Assembly: GCA_942159475.1 (NCBI GenBank)
Contig: OW804102.1
Span: forward strand, 22,758,684 to 22,822,683
Direction of reading: 5' to 3'
DNA: 64,000 nucleotides
Source: Sthenelais limicola
Lineage: Eukaryota > Annelida > Polychaeta > Phyllodocida > Sigalionidae
Both the position numbers and the translations under genes were made by a program. Position 1 is the stretch's first letter; the number at the start of each line of letters is the position of its first letter. Shown piece after piece: positions 13,295 to 26,013 of this stretch. Below the pieces are notes generated by a model. That model did not search any database. It was given only the letters and a program-made list of their open reading frames with translations, and was not told where the DNA came from.

Positions 13295-13454
13295 AGAACC
13301 TAATGAGAATGTGGTACGAGGGACACTATTGGTCTGTCTGAGATGTTTGGTTTTTTTGTGGCCCATGAGCCAATGGGCGAGTGGGTTATGAAAAAAACAA
13401 AACATTGAGGACAGTGCAATAGTGTCCCTCATACTACATTCAAACTTAGGTTCT
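13295..13454. repeat. Fold-back (inverted-repeat) element
   Basis: AGAACCTAATGAGAATGTGG and GAGGGACACTATTG on the left pair with CAATAGTGTCCCTC and TTAGGTTCT on the right. Inner arms (GTTTGGTTTTTTTGTGGCCC against the downstream GGGTTATG, AAAAAAACAAAAC) extend the pairing. Total ~160 bp with a small loop near 13375; non-coding. Confidence 0.6.
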
Positions 13455-14343
13455 ATATTTATAGCTGTTTATATAGCTGTGTACCCGGGGGAGGAAGAGG
13501 GAATGGCAATGTCATACCACATGTGTTGAATTGGTGCAAATTACCACACTACTCCTGCCCATACAAATAGCATGTGGTACACGTGTACACCAACGTGGAC
13601 TAAAAGCTATCACCTCACTTCAGGCTCCCCTGAGAATATTTGTGCTTCTTGTATGAAAATGTCGAAGTTCCTGAATAAAATATTTTTAAATCTAAATCTA
13701 ATCACGGTGCCAAATGGGAGAGATTTGATTGCCACAAGGTCCTTATTTTGTCACAATTTCAAAATATTTTCAGAAACAGTTGCCATGGCAAATTGATCAA
13801 CAAACATAATTTCTCAGAAGTGACTGGTCTACCAAACCTTTCCCTACATTGTAAGTGTTGTTATTAAACATTCACCAATTTACAGAACTTGTATTTAAAA
13901 AAAATAAAAAGCAATCAGAGTTCAATTGGACTGATGTCTGGAAACATAATGATATGGGCCAACTTTAAAGTAACTCAGCCTATAGTGACAACTGTCCATT
14001 GAAAATAATTATTGGTCATTCACGGCCCCACAACAGCCTTCTATACTCACAGTTTACCTGCACCTTTTCTCACGGAAATATTCTCAGTAAAACAGGCAAT
14101 TATACATTTATATTTATTAGTGTTTTCTTCTTGTTTAAAAAAAACAAAAGTAGCCAGAGGGGAGCTAGGTGGTTTAAGTTGCACCTACAGACAGGTGAGA
14201 CAGGTCCTATTTGTGTGGGTGTGTGCAGTGCACCTGGTTGTTGGGAGATACTGATACCAGGCATGCCATCTGTTGATTATAGTGAGCACCACGTACCACA
14301 GCAAAGGATTTTGGCGGCCCGCCGAAGTATAGATGTGGACAAT
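13455..14343. other. Non-coding, nothing recognised
   Basis: Two overlapping plus-strand frames (80 and 135 codons, from ~13999) end inside or beside the family-A remnant and have no recognisable domain. They are judged fortuitous. Confidence 0.4.
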
Positions 14344-14574
14344 TGGGTCAGATCATTGGGTCAGAAAATGTACAATCGCCAGCTCTACACATTTAGATTC
14401 TACTAAATTAGGTCCAAAAATGATAAACACTTGGCATATCTGAGTAGATCTGGTATTGCGTTAATTGGAAAAGTCTTGTTTAGTAACGTTGAACTGTTTT
14501 TTAAACCTCATTTCTGCGAGGATTGGTGAAGGGGAATTGTAAATTTTCTGATGATCTGGCCCATTTGTGAAGCT
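14344..14574. mobile_element. Family-A miniature TIR element, diverged inverted copy 4
   Basis: GGTCAGAAAATGTACAATCG at the left and GAATTGTAAATTTTCTGATG then CTGGCCCAT at the right match the family-A ends. The interior is in the opposite orientation to copies 1-3 and clearly older by divergence. Confidence 0.55.
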
Positions 14575-17458
14575 CTTTTGGACAGACAACGGGCCAAAAT
14601 GGTTTGACATGCGTCTATAATATTGATAATGCACTGGCATTGATCGCAATAAAAAAATTCGGCAAAAATTGTGGTCAAATGACGCTCATGTGGTTAGGAA
14701 TAGAACGGAACAAGAAGTAAAAAATGTTTGGTGTTTGATCGATGTTAGCTGAGAATGCAGCTTTAAAACAGACAGTCTTACAATCACTGTACTTCAAAAC
14801 TGTATGTAACCAGCAATGACTGGCAAACCTCCGATATTGCTGGAGAATTGTCTTCAAAAATCGCAATAAAACCGTTTAAATACAAAATACAATACAATGA
14901 CGGGGGCTCTGTACTTTTAGACTAATTAACGAAATCCGATTTTATCAATTGTAACTACATTCCAACGTATTTTACTAAATATCTACATGTTATTATATTA
15001 GTTAACCGAGGACAAATATGAAACAACAAGTATATAACAAGGTAAAGCTCATATTAATAAAGTAATGTCAAATGACACGCCAACTGATATTGTTCTTTTC
15101 CCTAGTGAAGTTTTAAACAAGAAATGTATTGTTAGTATTGAAGTAGATTGATGCAGTAATAATATAACATTACTAGCGTGGGAAGACCAACATTGAGTTG
15201 ACAGAGCTTCTAAATGTGTTTGATGTATAAATGCTTAAAGGGAAATAAATAAATAAAGATGATTATATGATATATAATATATATATAATGTATATTATAT
15301 AAAAAGTACAGTATATGTTGGTTCTACTTAATCTAAAAGATAGAAAGGTTCTATATATTCTCCCCAAAAATGGGTAAAACCATCTAGGATTCGAGATTTT
15401 GACATCCATGTTCTATGTATTCATTAAGTCATGTACTGTCTGATTGTATTTATAGAATTCTTGAGAAGTGATAAAAAGTGCCCGCGATGGCATTACATTG
15501 AAAACACAAGATGGAAACTCTAGTTTGCGACCTACACATATATACATGTATATATACAGCGTTCATTCTCCAAGCATGACCCACATTTTTTATACTTTTA
15601 CTCCCAATCGCTTGTCAGGTGTTACTGACCTCCATGAGATGAGGCACGTAGCGACAAAGTGACGTCACTCTATCCTGCATGGAAGTGGGAAGACTCAAGA
15701 CAGAAAAATGCTAATCATAGCAATGAGGCTTTGGCTTAGAAGAAACTAAATCAAGTGAACTAATTAATTAAGTGTCTCACCAGAATTTAAAGCTGCATTC
15801 TCAGTTATTGCGACAAACAACATCTTACCAAATTTACTCAAATTATGACTTCTAGGACTGGATTTATCAGTATCCTGCTGTTGTTATGCGTTTATACACG
15901 AATTTGAAGTTGAATCGGCCGAGAGAGAAAATGGCGCCCATGAGCGATAATAAGTGATGTTTACACAGAGAAGGATTTAGGCGGGTCATCCAAATACACA
16001 TGAAGACGTTTATAAAATAGAAGCCTTGTAGCAAACACACCTGGAAAAAATCCTCCAAAATTTTGGTAAAATGACTAATAGATAGGTTGGAAAATGATGG
16101 AACAAAAAGTAAACAAAATGGTGTAAGGATTTTCTGATCAAACACAAGTGTGTATCAGCTATTAATGTATTATATTGTCAATGCGAAGAATTCAATGTAA
16201 GACCCAACGACAACAATATACATTTCCTATACTTTATTATTATGATAATCAACAGACATGTACAAATACATTGTTGAGAGAACATTCATGGCGAGTTTAT
16301 TTATAGATTCGCTGCATTTTGTATATATATTATATATATATACAGCGTTCCTTAATTGCTTGGCCTGGACGGAGTGAAATGTGTATGGATCCTCCCAGAA
16401 AAACAGGCAGTTAATCAATCTTCAATGCTAGGCATAGAAACCAAAGCGTTTTATTCATAGACACTTTTGAAATCTAATTCGTTTATACAAAAATAACACT
16501 AAGTGTATGTTAGTATCATATCACTAATGTCCTCTACGTTCAAACATAATTACAAAATATCAAAGTATCAAAGTTCCGTCAGCACCTAGGACAGACGGGA
16601 CTGTCTGAAATGGGATGGAATTTAATGTTTAACAACGAAGTCTATTGTTCTAGGATAATATTGAGCCGTGCATCAGTTGAACTCATGAGATCCTTCCTAT
16701 CATTGGCCACTAGGACACTCCCGCGGCCTTGACCTTGGTATTGCCTTGGCGACCTGATGACCTAGTTGCTTATGCATGCACTACTTGCTGGGAAACGGTC
16801 TGGACCTGACCTGCTGTGCTGGATTTATACACCAGTTGATCGAAACACCTCTTCTTATGCCTTTCCCAAGCCTTCACCTAGAAAAATAGAAAAACAAAAT
16901 GTAGAACTAAGTCATAAATCTCCGCGAATAATAAGTGGAGTTCACGCATGACGACGGATCCATTCCCGTTTTCTGTTCTATAGGATACAAATAACTGCGT
17001 CTGTATAATAATTTCGTCAAGGTTAGCCTATATTTAACTCGGAGAAAAAGACTTAGTTAGTCACCCGGTGTTATTCATACATTCTTTTTCTCTAGCCAAA
17101 TGGCTTTGTAAATTTAATCTCTAGATGTTGTATTTGTTCTTTGCTACGGTTTAAAGGTTGAAATTAAATTTACATTCCATTTCACGTCGGTTAAAAAAAA
17201 AATTCTAGATTTTGTTCCATTTTTTTTAATCCATCTAAGAGTCATTTGATCAAAATTTGGGGGGGGACTTGTTTGTTTGCTTTTGCTATAGGGCTTTAAA
17301 AAGGTCCTCATTTGTATATCTAGGACCCGCCGGAATCCTTTCCTATGATAACTTCACTTATTATTGCTCAACGGCAGCTGCTTTTCTTTGCGGATTCACC
17401 TTCAAATTCTTGTATTAACATATTATGAATGATGCAGAATATTGATAAATTCAGTCCT
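14575..17458. other. Non-coding, nothing recognised
   Basis: AT-rich with TATATA-rich patches (15265-15310, 16320-16350). A moderately GC-richer stretch at 16660-16960 contains a 61-codon frame without a domain. No gene supported. Confidence 0.45.
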
Positions 17459-19488
17459 ACAGCTATAGATAACAGTTAGATAGCAGCTAGACAGTAGCTA
17501 CATGGCAAATATAGATAACAGCAAGATAACAGCTAGATTGCAACTAAGGATAACAGCTAGTTAACATGCAGATAGATAACAGCTAGTAACAGCTATAAAA
17601 AATAGCAAGATAGATAGTTTTATAGAGTGATTAATAGCTGGTATAGGTAACAGCTATAGATAACAGCGAAAACAGCAGCTAGATAGCATATATTATAGAT
17701 AACAGTTAGACAGCAGTTATAGACAGCAGTTATAGACAGCAGCTATAGACAGCAGCTATAGACAGCAGCTATAGACAGCAGCTATGGACAGCAGCTATAG
17801 ATAGCAGCAATAGACAGCAGCTATAGACAGCAGCTATAGACAGCAGCTATAGACAGCAGCTATAGACAGCAGCTATAGACAGCAGCTATGGACAGCAGCA
17901 ATAGACAGCAGCTATAGACAGCAGCTATAGACAGCAGCTATAGACAGCAGCTATAGACAGCAGCAGTAGACAGCAGCTATAGACAGCAGCTATAGACAGC
18001 AGCTATAGACAGCAGCTATAGACAGCAGCAATAGACAGCAGCTATAGACAGCAGCTATAGACAGCAGCAATAGACAGCAGCTATGGACAGCAGCTATAGA
18101 CAGCAGCAATAGACAGCAGCTATAGACAGCAGCTATAGACAGCAGCTATAGACAGCAGCTATAGACAGCAGCTATGGACAGCAGCTATGGACAGCAGTTA
18201 TAGACAGCAGCTATAGACAGCAGCTATAGACAGCAGCTATGGACAGCAGCAATAGACAGCAGCTATAGACAGCAGCTATAGACAGCAGCTATAGACAGCA
18301 GCTATAGACAGCAGCTATAGACAGCAGCAGTAGACAGCAGCTATAGACAGCAGCTATAGACAGCAGCTATAGACAGCAGCTATAGACAGCAGCAATAGAC
18401 AGCAGCTATAGACAGCAGCTATAGACAGCAGCAATAGACAGCAGCTATGGACAGCAGCTATAGACAGCAGCAATAGACAGCAGCTATAGACAGCAGCTAT
18501 AGACAGCAGCTATAGACAGCAGCTATAGACAGCAGCTATGGACAGCAGCTATGGACAGCAGTTATAGACAGCAGCTATAGACAGCAGCTATAGACAGCAG
18601 CAATAGAGAGCAGCTATAGACAGCAGCTATGGACAGCAGCTATAGACAGCAGCAGTAGACAGCAGCTATAGACAGCAGCTATGGACAGCAGCTATAGACA
18701 GCAGCAGTAGACAGCAGCTATAGACAGCAGCTATAGACAGCAGTTATAGACAACAGCTATAGATAGCAGCTATAGACAGCAGCAATAGATAGCAGCGATA
18801 GACAGCAGCTATAGACAACAACAATAGACAGCAGCTATAGACAGCAGCTATGGACAGCAGCTATAGACAGCAGCTATAGACAGCAGCTATAGACAACAGC
18901 AATAGACAACAGCAATAGACAGCAGCTATAGACAGCAGCTATAGACAGCAGCTATAGACAGCAGCTACAGACAGCAGCTATAGACAGCAGCTATAGACAG
19001 CAGCTATAGACAGCAGCTATGGACAGCAGTTATAGACAGCAGCTATAGACAGCAGCTACAGACAGCAGCTATGGACAGCAGCTATAGACAGCAGCTATGG
19101 ACAGCAGCTATAGATAGCAGCAATAGACAGCAGCTATAGACAGCAGCTATAGACAGCAGCTATAGACAGCAGCTATAGACAGCAGCTATAGACAGCAGCT
19201 ATGGACAGCAGCAATAGACAGCAGCTATAGACAGCAGCTATAGACAGCAGCTATAGACAGCAGCTATAGAAAGCAGCTATAGACAGCAGCTACAGACAGC
19301 AGCTATGGACAGCAGCTATAGATAGCAGCTATAGATGACAACTATAGATAGCAGCTATAGATAGCGGCTATAGAAAGCAGCTATAGACAGCAGTTACAGA
19401 CAGCAGCTATGGACAGCAGCTATAGATAGCAGCTATAGATGACAACTATAGAAAGCAGCTATAGATAGCGGCTATAGAAAGCATGCTA
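17459..19488. repeat. Minisatellite, ~2 kb of 13-bp units (ATAGACAGCAGCT)
   Basis: After a degenerate start (17459-17700, units such as ATAGATAACAGCTAG), the array runs as near-perfect 13-mers ATAGACAGCAGCT with a few variants (ATGGACAGCAGCT, ATAGACAGCAGCA, GTAGACAGCAGCA, TTAGCAG-type changes). The right edge decays again from about 19270. Variant order repeats: the rare AGCAGTTATAG unit after two ATGGAC units recurs exactly 364 bases later (18197 and 18561), i.e. 28 units, showing block duplication. TAG in the unit closes plus-strand frames. It lies downstream of exon C on the gene's coding strand. Confidence 0.95.
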
Positions 19489-21461
19489 GATAGCCATATT
19501 GCATATTTATGATTTTTTTCTCACATTTCTTCCTCTAACTATCAATACTGCCACCAACCACCATGTATTGGTTTACTTTTAGCTTGTCACCGTAGTTCAA
19601 CATCCACATATAAATTCGTAGAAATAAGGCAATTTCGCAATAAAATGTTGTAACCTTAGCAAGATCATGTCCAGGATTATTCATGTTTCTTAGTTAAGTT
19701 AGGTTCATATAATGTCTCTTAGTTGAATTCATATATTCATTTTATTTAAATAGTATTCAACGGAATGTTCTTAAGTTTAAGCTTATGTCGTTATTTACTC
19801 TCCTCTGCCACATTCTTTGCTACATAGTCCGCTATCCAAATTTATTACTTAAAACATGGGCCAACTCATACGTGTCGTTTCTTTTATGGCTTCTTTTTGA
19901 ATGCAGGTAGTCAAGTAGAGATTACCAAGAGTGAGTGGGTGGGTGGGTGGGTGCTTAATTTGTGTTTACTTATTAACTTTTGTATATTCTTCCCATTTTC
20001 TGTAGGGACAGTATCATGCAATCCAGATTCACTTTAGTCTTTTGCATATTCTCTTTTGTATTTCGCATATTCACTTTAGTCTTTTGCATATTCACTTTAG
20101 TATTTTACATAAACTAAAGATACTTTCCATGATGTAAGATTTATATTTTGGAAGGACCCCACCTTTTATAGAGTGATTATTTTTCCTATATTTATTGAGT
20201 ATACAATTTCATACTGTGGATCTTTTTTCATTTTTTTCCTTCACTGTATTAAGCTGCGATTCTACTGGATCGCTCTTTTGGTCCACTCGTGGTCTACTCT
20301 TTCTATTTTCCCAAGCGCTAACAAGTGAAAGCGAAAACTGAGCGGTCCTATGGAATTGGTTACTGTGGTTTCTATACGCTCTTAAAAACTGTTACTTGCA
20401 CTTCTTTAGAAAAGCAAAGGACATTCCATGAAAACTTGACGTGTTTGATTTGAGCGCAACTACATGATGTTCTTTCTGCCTGTTTGATTAGCAGTCGAAT
20501 AGGGCAATGAGAGCGGAACAGCAGACTTGCCATTGATTTCATAAGGAAACAAGCAAACCAGTAGAATTGCTCCGTGCTTGTATTGCGCTAAAAATAAAAG
20601 CTGATGAAGAGCAAATGAAATGCACACTATGTAGAAGTGAGCTAACAGTGAAGCATAAGCGCAGATACAAGCGATCCAGTGAAACAAAGCTTTACTATTT
20701 TTATTTCTCTTTGCTTTTTCTTTCTGGGCACAACAAGTCTCCTGCACAATCCCTTCCCACCCACCTTACACCGATCTGCCCCTGACATTTGACAGCTACT
20801 AGACATAGCATAATTAAAACATATCCAGATGATTGATGTGTCTGCCACCGCTTACCTGTTCATCTTGAACTGATATACATGTTACATTAAAAGTTTCCTC
20901 TCACGATACCAATGCTATTAACTAGTATGCACTGTTAAACCTGAGCATCTCCTTTTTGTGAATAAATGATTCCAATAGTAATAATTGATTCTCATATGAA
21001 AAATATTGGAAGACCCGACACACCAGCAGATACAGGTTTGCGGTAATAGTTTTCTTTCAATTAAATATATGATATCAACCACTTTTCTACAGCTCAGTGT
21101 TTCATGATCAGCCCAGACCCAGGCAGCATGTCTGCAGGTAAAATGGCGAGATTGACCGCACAATCATGGTGCACTCTCATATGACCTCCTAGAGTTGAAG
21201 GTTCTGAGTGTGGCTGTCGAGCCTTGCAAAAGCACAGTTCACGTGCAACGTCTTCACAATATTTTTATTTCAACTAGCTTTTGAGTGTATGTTGCTCTTC
21301 ATCAGGTTCATCTAATATATAAAGCTCAAGAAGGGTTTTTTTGGTCAGGCATGTTCTGGGAATCTGTGATATCCCCATCTGTTTTTCTGGGCTGTACAGG
21401 TCCGTTGACTCTGTCTGGAGGACATCATATGTGGTTTGTGAAGGTATCTGTGGTGAAAATA
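19489..21461. other. Non-coding, nothing recognised
   Basis: AT-rich. Short imperfect tandem units TTTGCATATTCACTTTAGTC occur at 20035-20110. Several overlapping short frames at 20460-20850 have no domain. I searched here by eye for the H-x3-C end of the MYND finger begun in exon C and did not find it. Confidence 0.4.
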
Positions 21462-21975
21462 TGTCTTTTAACCAACCACATTGTGTCATTAAGTCTTTTA
21501 ACCAACCACATTGTGTCATTAAGTCTTTTAACCAACCACATTGTGTCATTAAGTCTTTTAACCAACCACATTGTGTCATTAAGTCTTTTAACCAACCACA
21601 TTGTGTCATTAAGTCTTTTAACCAACCACATTGTGTCATTAAGTCTTTTAACCAACCACATTGTGTCATTAAGTGCTTTAACCAACCACATTGTGTCATT
21701 AAGTCTTTTCACCAACCACATTGTGTCATTAAGTCTTTTCACCAACCACATTGTGTCATTAAGTCTTTTCACCAACCACATTGTGTCATTAAGTCTTTTC
21801 ACCAACCACATTGTGTCATTAAGTCTTTTCACCAACCACATTGTGTCATTAAGTCTTTTAACCAACCACACTGGGTCATTAAGTCTTTTAACCAACCACA
21901 TTGGGTCATTAAGTCTTTTAACCAACCACATTGTGTCATTAAGTCTTTTAACCAACCACATTGCGTCATTAAGTC
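21462..21975. repeat. Minisatellite, ~17 copies of a 30-bp unit
   Basis: Head-to-tail 30-bp units, each starting GTCTTTTAACCAACCACATT and closing with GTGTCATTAA. Five adjacent copies share a TTTTC variant (from ~21706), one has GCTTTA, and two near the right end have GGGTCATT, so neighbouring units were copied together. Because the unit is a multiple of three and has no stops in several frames, it generates long artefactual open frames on both strands, such as repeated SFNQPHCVIK. Confidence 0.95.
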
Positions 21976-22274
21976 ATATGTTACCAGGGAAACCCTAACT
22001 GTTTGCGTGTGCACTCTGTCAGAAACTGCACTCCCAATCAGCACTTCAAAACTGAGCATGTGTTAATAAAGCAGCCAAGAAATTTTGCAGCATGCACTGC
22101 ATAATTTCATAGGCTGCAAAACTTCCTGCCTTAGAGCCTATGAAATTAGGCAGATTGCTCCATAATTTCATAGAGCTCTGCATGATTTCATATAACACCT
22201 GTATTAGGAGGAAATATTATTGTGTTACATGGTAGTATATGGATATAATCTATGTAATTAAAGGTTTGCCTCAC
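21976..22274. other. Start of the intron after exon C
   Basis: On the minus strand this is the start of the intron that follows exon C (donor GTGAGG at 22274-22269). It contains short repeated motifs such as CATAATTTCATAG (three variants, 22100-22190). Nothing coding seen. Confidence 0.45.
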
Positions 22275-22838
22275 CTGACATTGGATGCTGCAGTACCAGA
22301 CCTTGATGCAAGACGAACACACAAACGATGCTGGACCCTCACACAGCTCACAAATCTCAGCTCTTGGTGTCTGTGTAGTAGTGGGTCCAGTAGTAGTAGA
22401 TCCAGGCATAGGATCCGTAGTAGGATCCGTAGTAGGAGTCGTAGTAGTAGGAGCAGTAGTAGTAGGAGCAGTAGTAGTAGGACGAGGAAGAGTCAAAGGG
22501 CTAGTAGGTGTACTTGGAGGACTAGTCACATTATTACTAGGAATAACTGTCATAGGTGTTGAGGCTGTTGGAGAAGGCACAGGGGAAGGAGGAACAGAGG
22601 TAGGGAGAGCAGAAACAGGAGGAGAAGGAAGGGTGGGAGGAGTAGTGATGGCAGGGTAATTAGTAGGGGAGGGGGGAGTTTGTGATGGGCTTGGTGAGGA
22701 GCGCACTGAGAGGGTGTTGGGGGCGGAGGGAACTTGTGAGGAGGACACTGGGGTGGTGGAGGGTGCTGGTGCTGCTGTCACTCGTTCGCCATCCAGTGGA
22801 GGCCCACCTACTGGGTCAATAGTTGGTGGAGTTGGCAC
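22275..22838 (-). CDS. Exon C: Pro/Thr-rich region and first half of a MYND zinc finger
   Basis: Third recognised exon of the minus-strand host gene. The acceptor is TTTTTCCCGACAG and the donor CAG|GTGAGG; 564 bases, 188 codons, phase 0 at both ends. Residues 1-158 of the exon are Pro/Ser/Thr-rich with TTTAP-type repeats, so probably disordered. Residues 163-187 hold C163-x2-C166-x7-C174-x2-C177-x5-C183-x3-C187 with WYC before the fifth cysteine, which are six of the eight zinc ligands of a MYND finger, a module that usually binds proline-rich partner peptides in transcriptional co-regulators. The last two ligands (H-x3-C) must lie in the next exon, not located. The exon begins in phase 0, exactly what exon B leaves, which supports joining them. 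The family is not identified beyond MYND. Confidence 0.75.
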
Positions 22839-22919
22839 CTGTCGGGAAAAAGTGAATTAGTCACGTTAGTCCTTGAAAGCAATAACTAGTCCCTTTTGGT
22901 CAGGATCTGAGGAGGATGT

Positions 22920-22995
22920 GTCAGTGTGTTTATGGGTTTTGGCAACACCCTCGGGTTCTGCATTGGGTGGTGCCAAAACCCATAAACGCCCTGAC
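22920..22995. repeat. Perfect-stem fold-back of ~76 bp
   Basis: GTCAG, GTTTATGGGTTTTGGCA and ACACCC on the left pair with GGGTGGT, GCCAAAACCCATAAAC and CTGAC on the right across a loop of about 15 bases. Transcribed in either direction it would make a stable hairpin. Confidence 0.65.
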
Positions 22996-25900
22996 GTCGT
23001 GAACCCTAGGGTATTTAATGCTTTATTAATTGTTTTATGGTCGACGATTTTACTGCATGGTTAGGGGTGCTAATTTCCAACACTGCCAAAGTCTGCAAAC
23101 AATTGAAGCAGATGTCATAACCGCCATCATCACTACCAGACCCAAGGGATCCCAGGGAATTAATGGAATAAAGTGTTTAACATTGTGCGGAATCAACCGA
23201 AGGCATAGGCTGGAAGCTCTTATGCGCTGAGATGTAAGGGGAGCTATCATTTAAGCATAAAACTTGCACCAGCCCTCTTTTTTCACCCCCTTAGGGTAAC
23301 ATAACAAACATTTTATGCCCCAGCCTTGCTGAGTGGTGCGTTCGACAATGAAGAAATAGGCAAGTTCTACACGTAGAGGTGTGATAAAATGGGAGATTAG
23401 TATGATCGCCATCTTGAATACCGATTTGCAATGGCAATCATGGCAGTTGTAGGTTGGAGTAAAGGCCATGTAAAACAACCCATGTTCAGCATGGAATATG
23501 GAATATTCATCAGCCTTCCAAGTTACATCTTAAACTTCATGTGATAAGATTGTAATGTTTTCAACTTTTCCAGCAGACAGTTGCATTTCATAAGCCACTT
23601 CATACAAGCAAGGATATTTGAGAAGAAACAATTCTGCTTACTTTTTATAGAAATGTTGCTTAATATTTTAACTGATTCAAAACGAATGCGCCCAATATGG
23701 CAATGCACCATATAGTACAATACATATCCTGCCCTTTCTCATAAATTTAGAATCTTCAATTTTACTCGTACTTTAAGCCCCTTAAAAAGGCTGGGAGTTT
23801 TGCGCAATTTATTTCTTCCTTGAGGCCCTCTTAGGCCCACAAAACTAAGTTTCCAGTCCGCAGCAACTGAAATAAAGATAGAAAGGGAATTCTACTTAAC
23901 AACAATCCCCCCTCCCTATTTGTATTTATTTAGGATGTTAATACAGCATATCATCAGTCAATGAGGCATTTGTTTGTATTGTTTTATATCGTCATGAACG
24001 GCAACGGCTATTATATAAAGTACTGATTACAGGATTTTGTGTGTGATTAAATACTCTCTGAGATCTACAGCGTAAAAGGTATTTTGATCAGCTACTTCAG
24101 AGTCTTCTTCATTTGAAAATTTAATTAATGTTTAATGTTTTTCCAGTTAGCAAAATAGTTTTTCAATTAACCTTTTGCGGTCAAATAGGCTAAGGGATTT
24201 CTATGTTATTTTCTAGGTAGTTGGGTGAGGGGGCTGAAGTGTGTCTGTTTTTACTAATTAATTATGAAATAGATTCAAATTTCACAGACCTGCAACAGGA
24301 CTAGCATTTTACATGCTCTAAAGCCACGACTCAAGTTTATAGTCTACCATAGTTTCGAAGAATTATACTACAAAAAGGAGTCGCTTGTATATACACACTT
24401 TAATTTGCTGTTAAGAATTATTATTCATTACAAGCATCGCCAAAGTGGCGCAAAACCAAGTCCCTTGAACTGTATGTACTTTGGTTAAGAAACGCATATT
24501 TATAAACCATAAATCAGTTACGTCTAGGAATGCCAGAATTATGTTTTCCCGCGCCTAGGGCCGCTTCTTGGATACACAATAAAGTGTTAACTCGAACCAT
24601 TGAATCTCACAAGTAGTTCTTAAACCCCTCATCTAGTTCTATCGAATAATTCCAAGTGAATCAAGACGGTGGATATGCAAATCCCCTATCTGGTATCTTT
24701 TAATATGTCTGCTGACCAATGCGCGCCCCCAATATGTATACATTATATATGTAAACTCAAATTATGTAATATTTGTGAACATCTAGAGTTGGCTATTCAT
24801 TAACTGGAAACGGAGGGGATACCCCATATTCCCAGGAATTGTATAAATGTGTCTTGATTAAACAATTGAAAACCGAATAATGAATAAATAGATGTCCTCA
24901 TAACGTGTCATGGTTGAGTAATTGCTGAAACTGGGGTCTTTCAAGAGTGGTGAACGAGTGGGAAAGGTTCACGGTACAATGAGTGGTTAAGAAATTAAAT
25001 TGAATTTCCAAGGTTGCTTCTCTTTATCTGATGAGTCGGTGAGAGAGCTTTAGTCATTGTAATTGTTATAATGAAGATCGAGCAGCCAATCAGGATGACA
25101 ACTTGTGACGACAATTACCGACGCTTAACTTGGCGTCAATACAAGCGTCTTTAATCTTATATTTATGTACGATTTCATAATCTGATTTGATTAATCTGAT
25201 ATTTGTGTACTATGTTATAGAGTGCACAAGTGCAAAGTTAGAAATATGAAAACTATGTTAATGTTTATTATTGCATCTGCATTCGCAGTTATTACCACAT
25301 AAAGAAATTACCTTTAAATGGGTACGAACAGAAGGGAACAAAATAGAAAATATAAAGGTCATAGATAAAAGCAAAATTATTACCAAGGGTTATTTCCTTG
25401 CTCAACTGAAAGCAAATACCATTATACCGGGACCATCGGTATACGATAGATAAATTCCTAGTGGCTATCGTTACATAAAATTGAAATTCTTTGGTTTTTT
25501 ATTAATGTTGAGCTGAGAATTTGTTTATTTTAGTTTGGAACAATTTTAAATTCGAATTTGTTATACTCAATTGAACTTCATTGGGTATTCCTATACGTTT
25601 GTATCGAGTGAACAAGCCCAGTATAAGTTTTGAAATAAGAACTTCATGAAAACTATTGTTATTGTAATTCGCAGGCATTCAAAGGAAGAATTTGTATTCA
25701 AATATATACTTATTGTTGTTAACTAAGAAAGAAACTTTAATTTTTGTTATATGATTTTTTACAAAGGTTAGGCCTAATTATTGGGACAAAGGGCTGTCGG
25801 ATTGACAACAGACCTCGATCTCGGAGCAGAAACCATCATACAAAAATGGAAATTCATGATTAATAATTGAAAAACATTCCCTAACTTGATATCAAAACAA

Positions 25901-26013
25901 TTGATGAGCTTCTGGACACCAATACCAAATAGCATTCATGATTTCTGGATCGTTTCAATTTCTCGATTGTACACTGTTGTTACCCAAACCCTGCTATGTT
26001 TAAACATACGCCA

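Noticed and set aside
13999..14406. 135-codon plus-strand frame
   Set aside because: It runs into a family-A remnant, lacks a domain, and overlaps another equally plausible frame.
17459..19488. The 13-bp array as a CRISPR array
   Set aside because: No distinct spacers, unit far too short, animal genome; it is a minisatellite.
21285..22066. 237-, 241- and 178-codon frames over the 30-bp array
   Set aside because: The unit is a multiple of three without stops, so several frames on both strands are open by construction. No domain or supporting splice sites.
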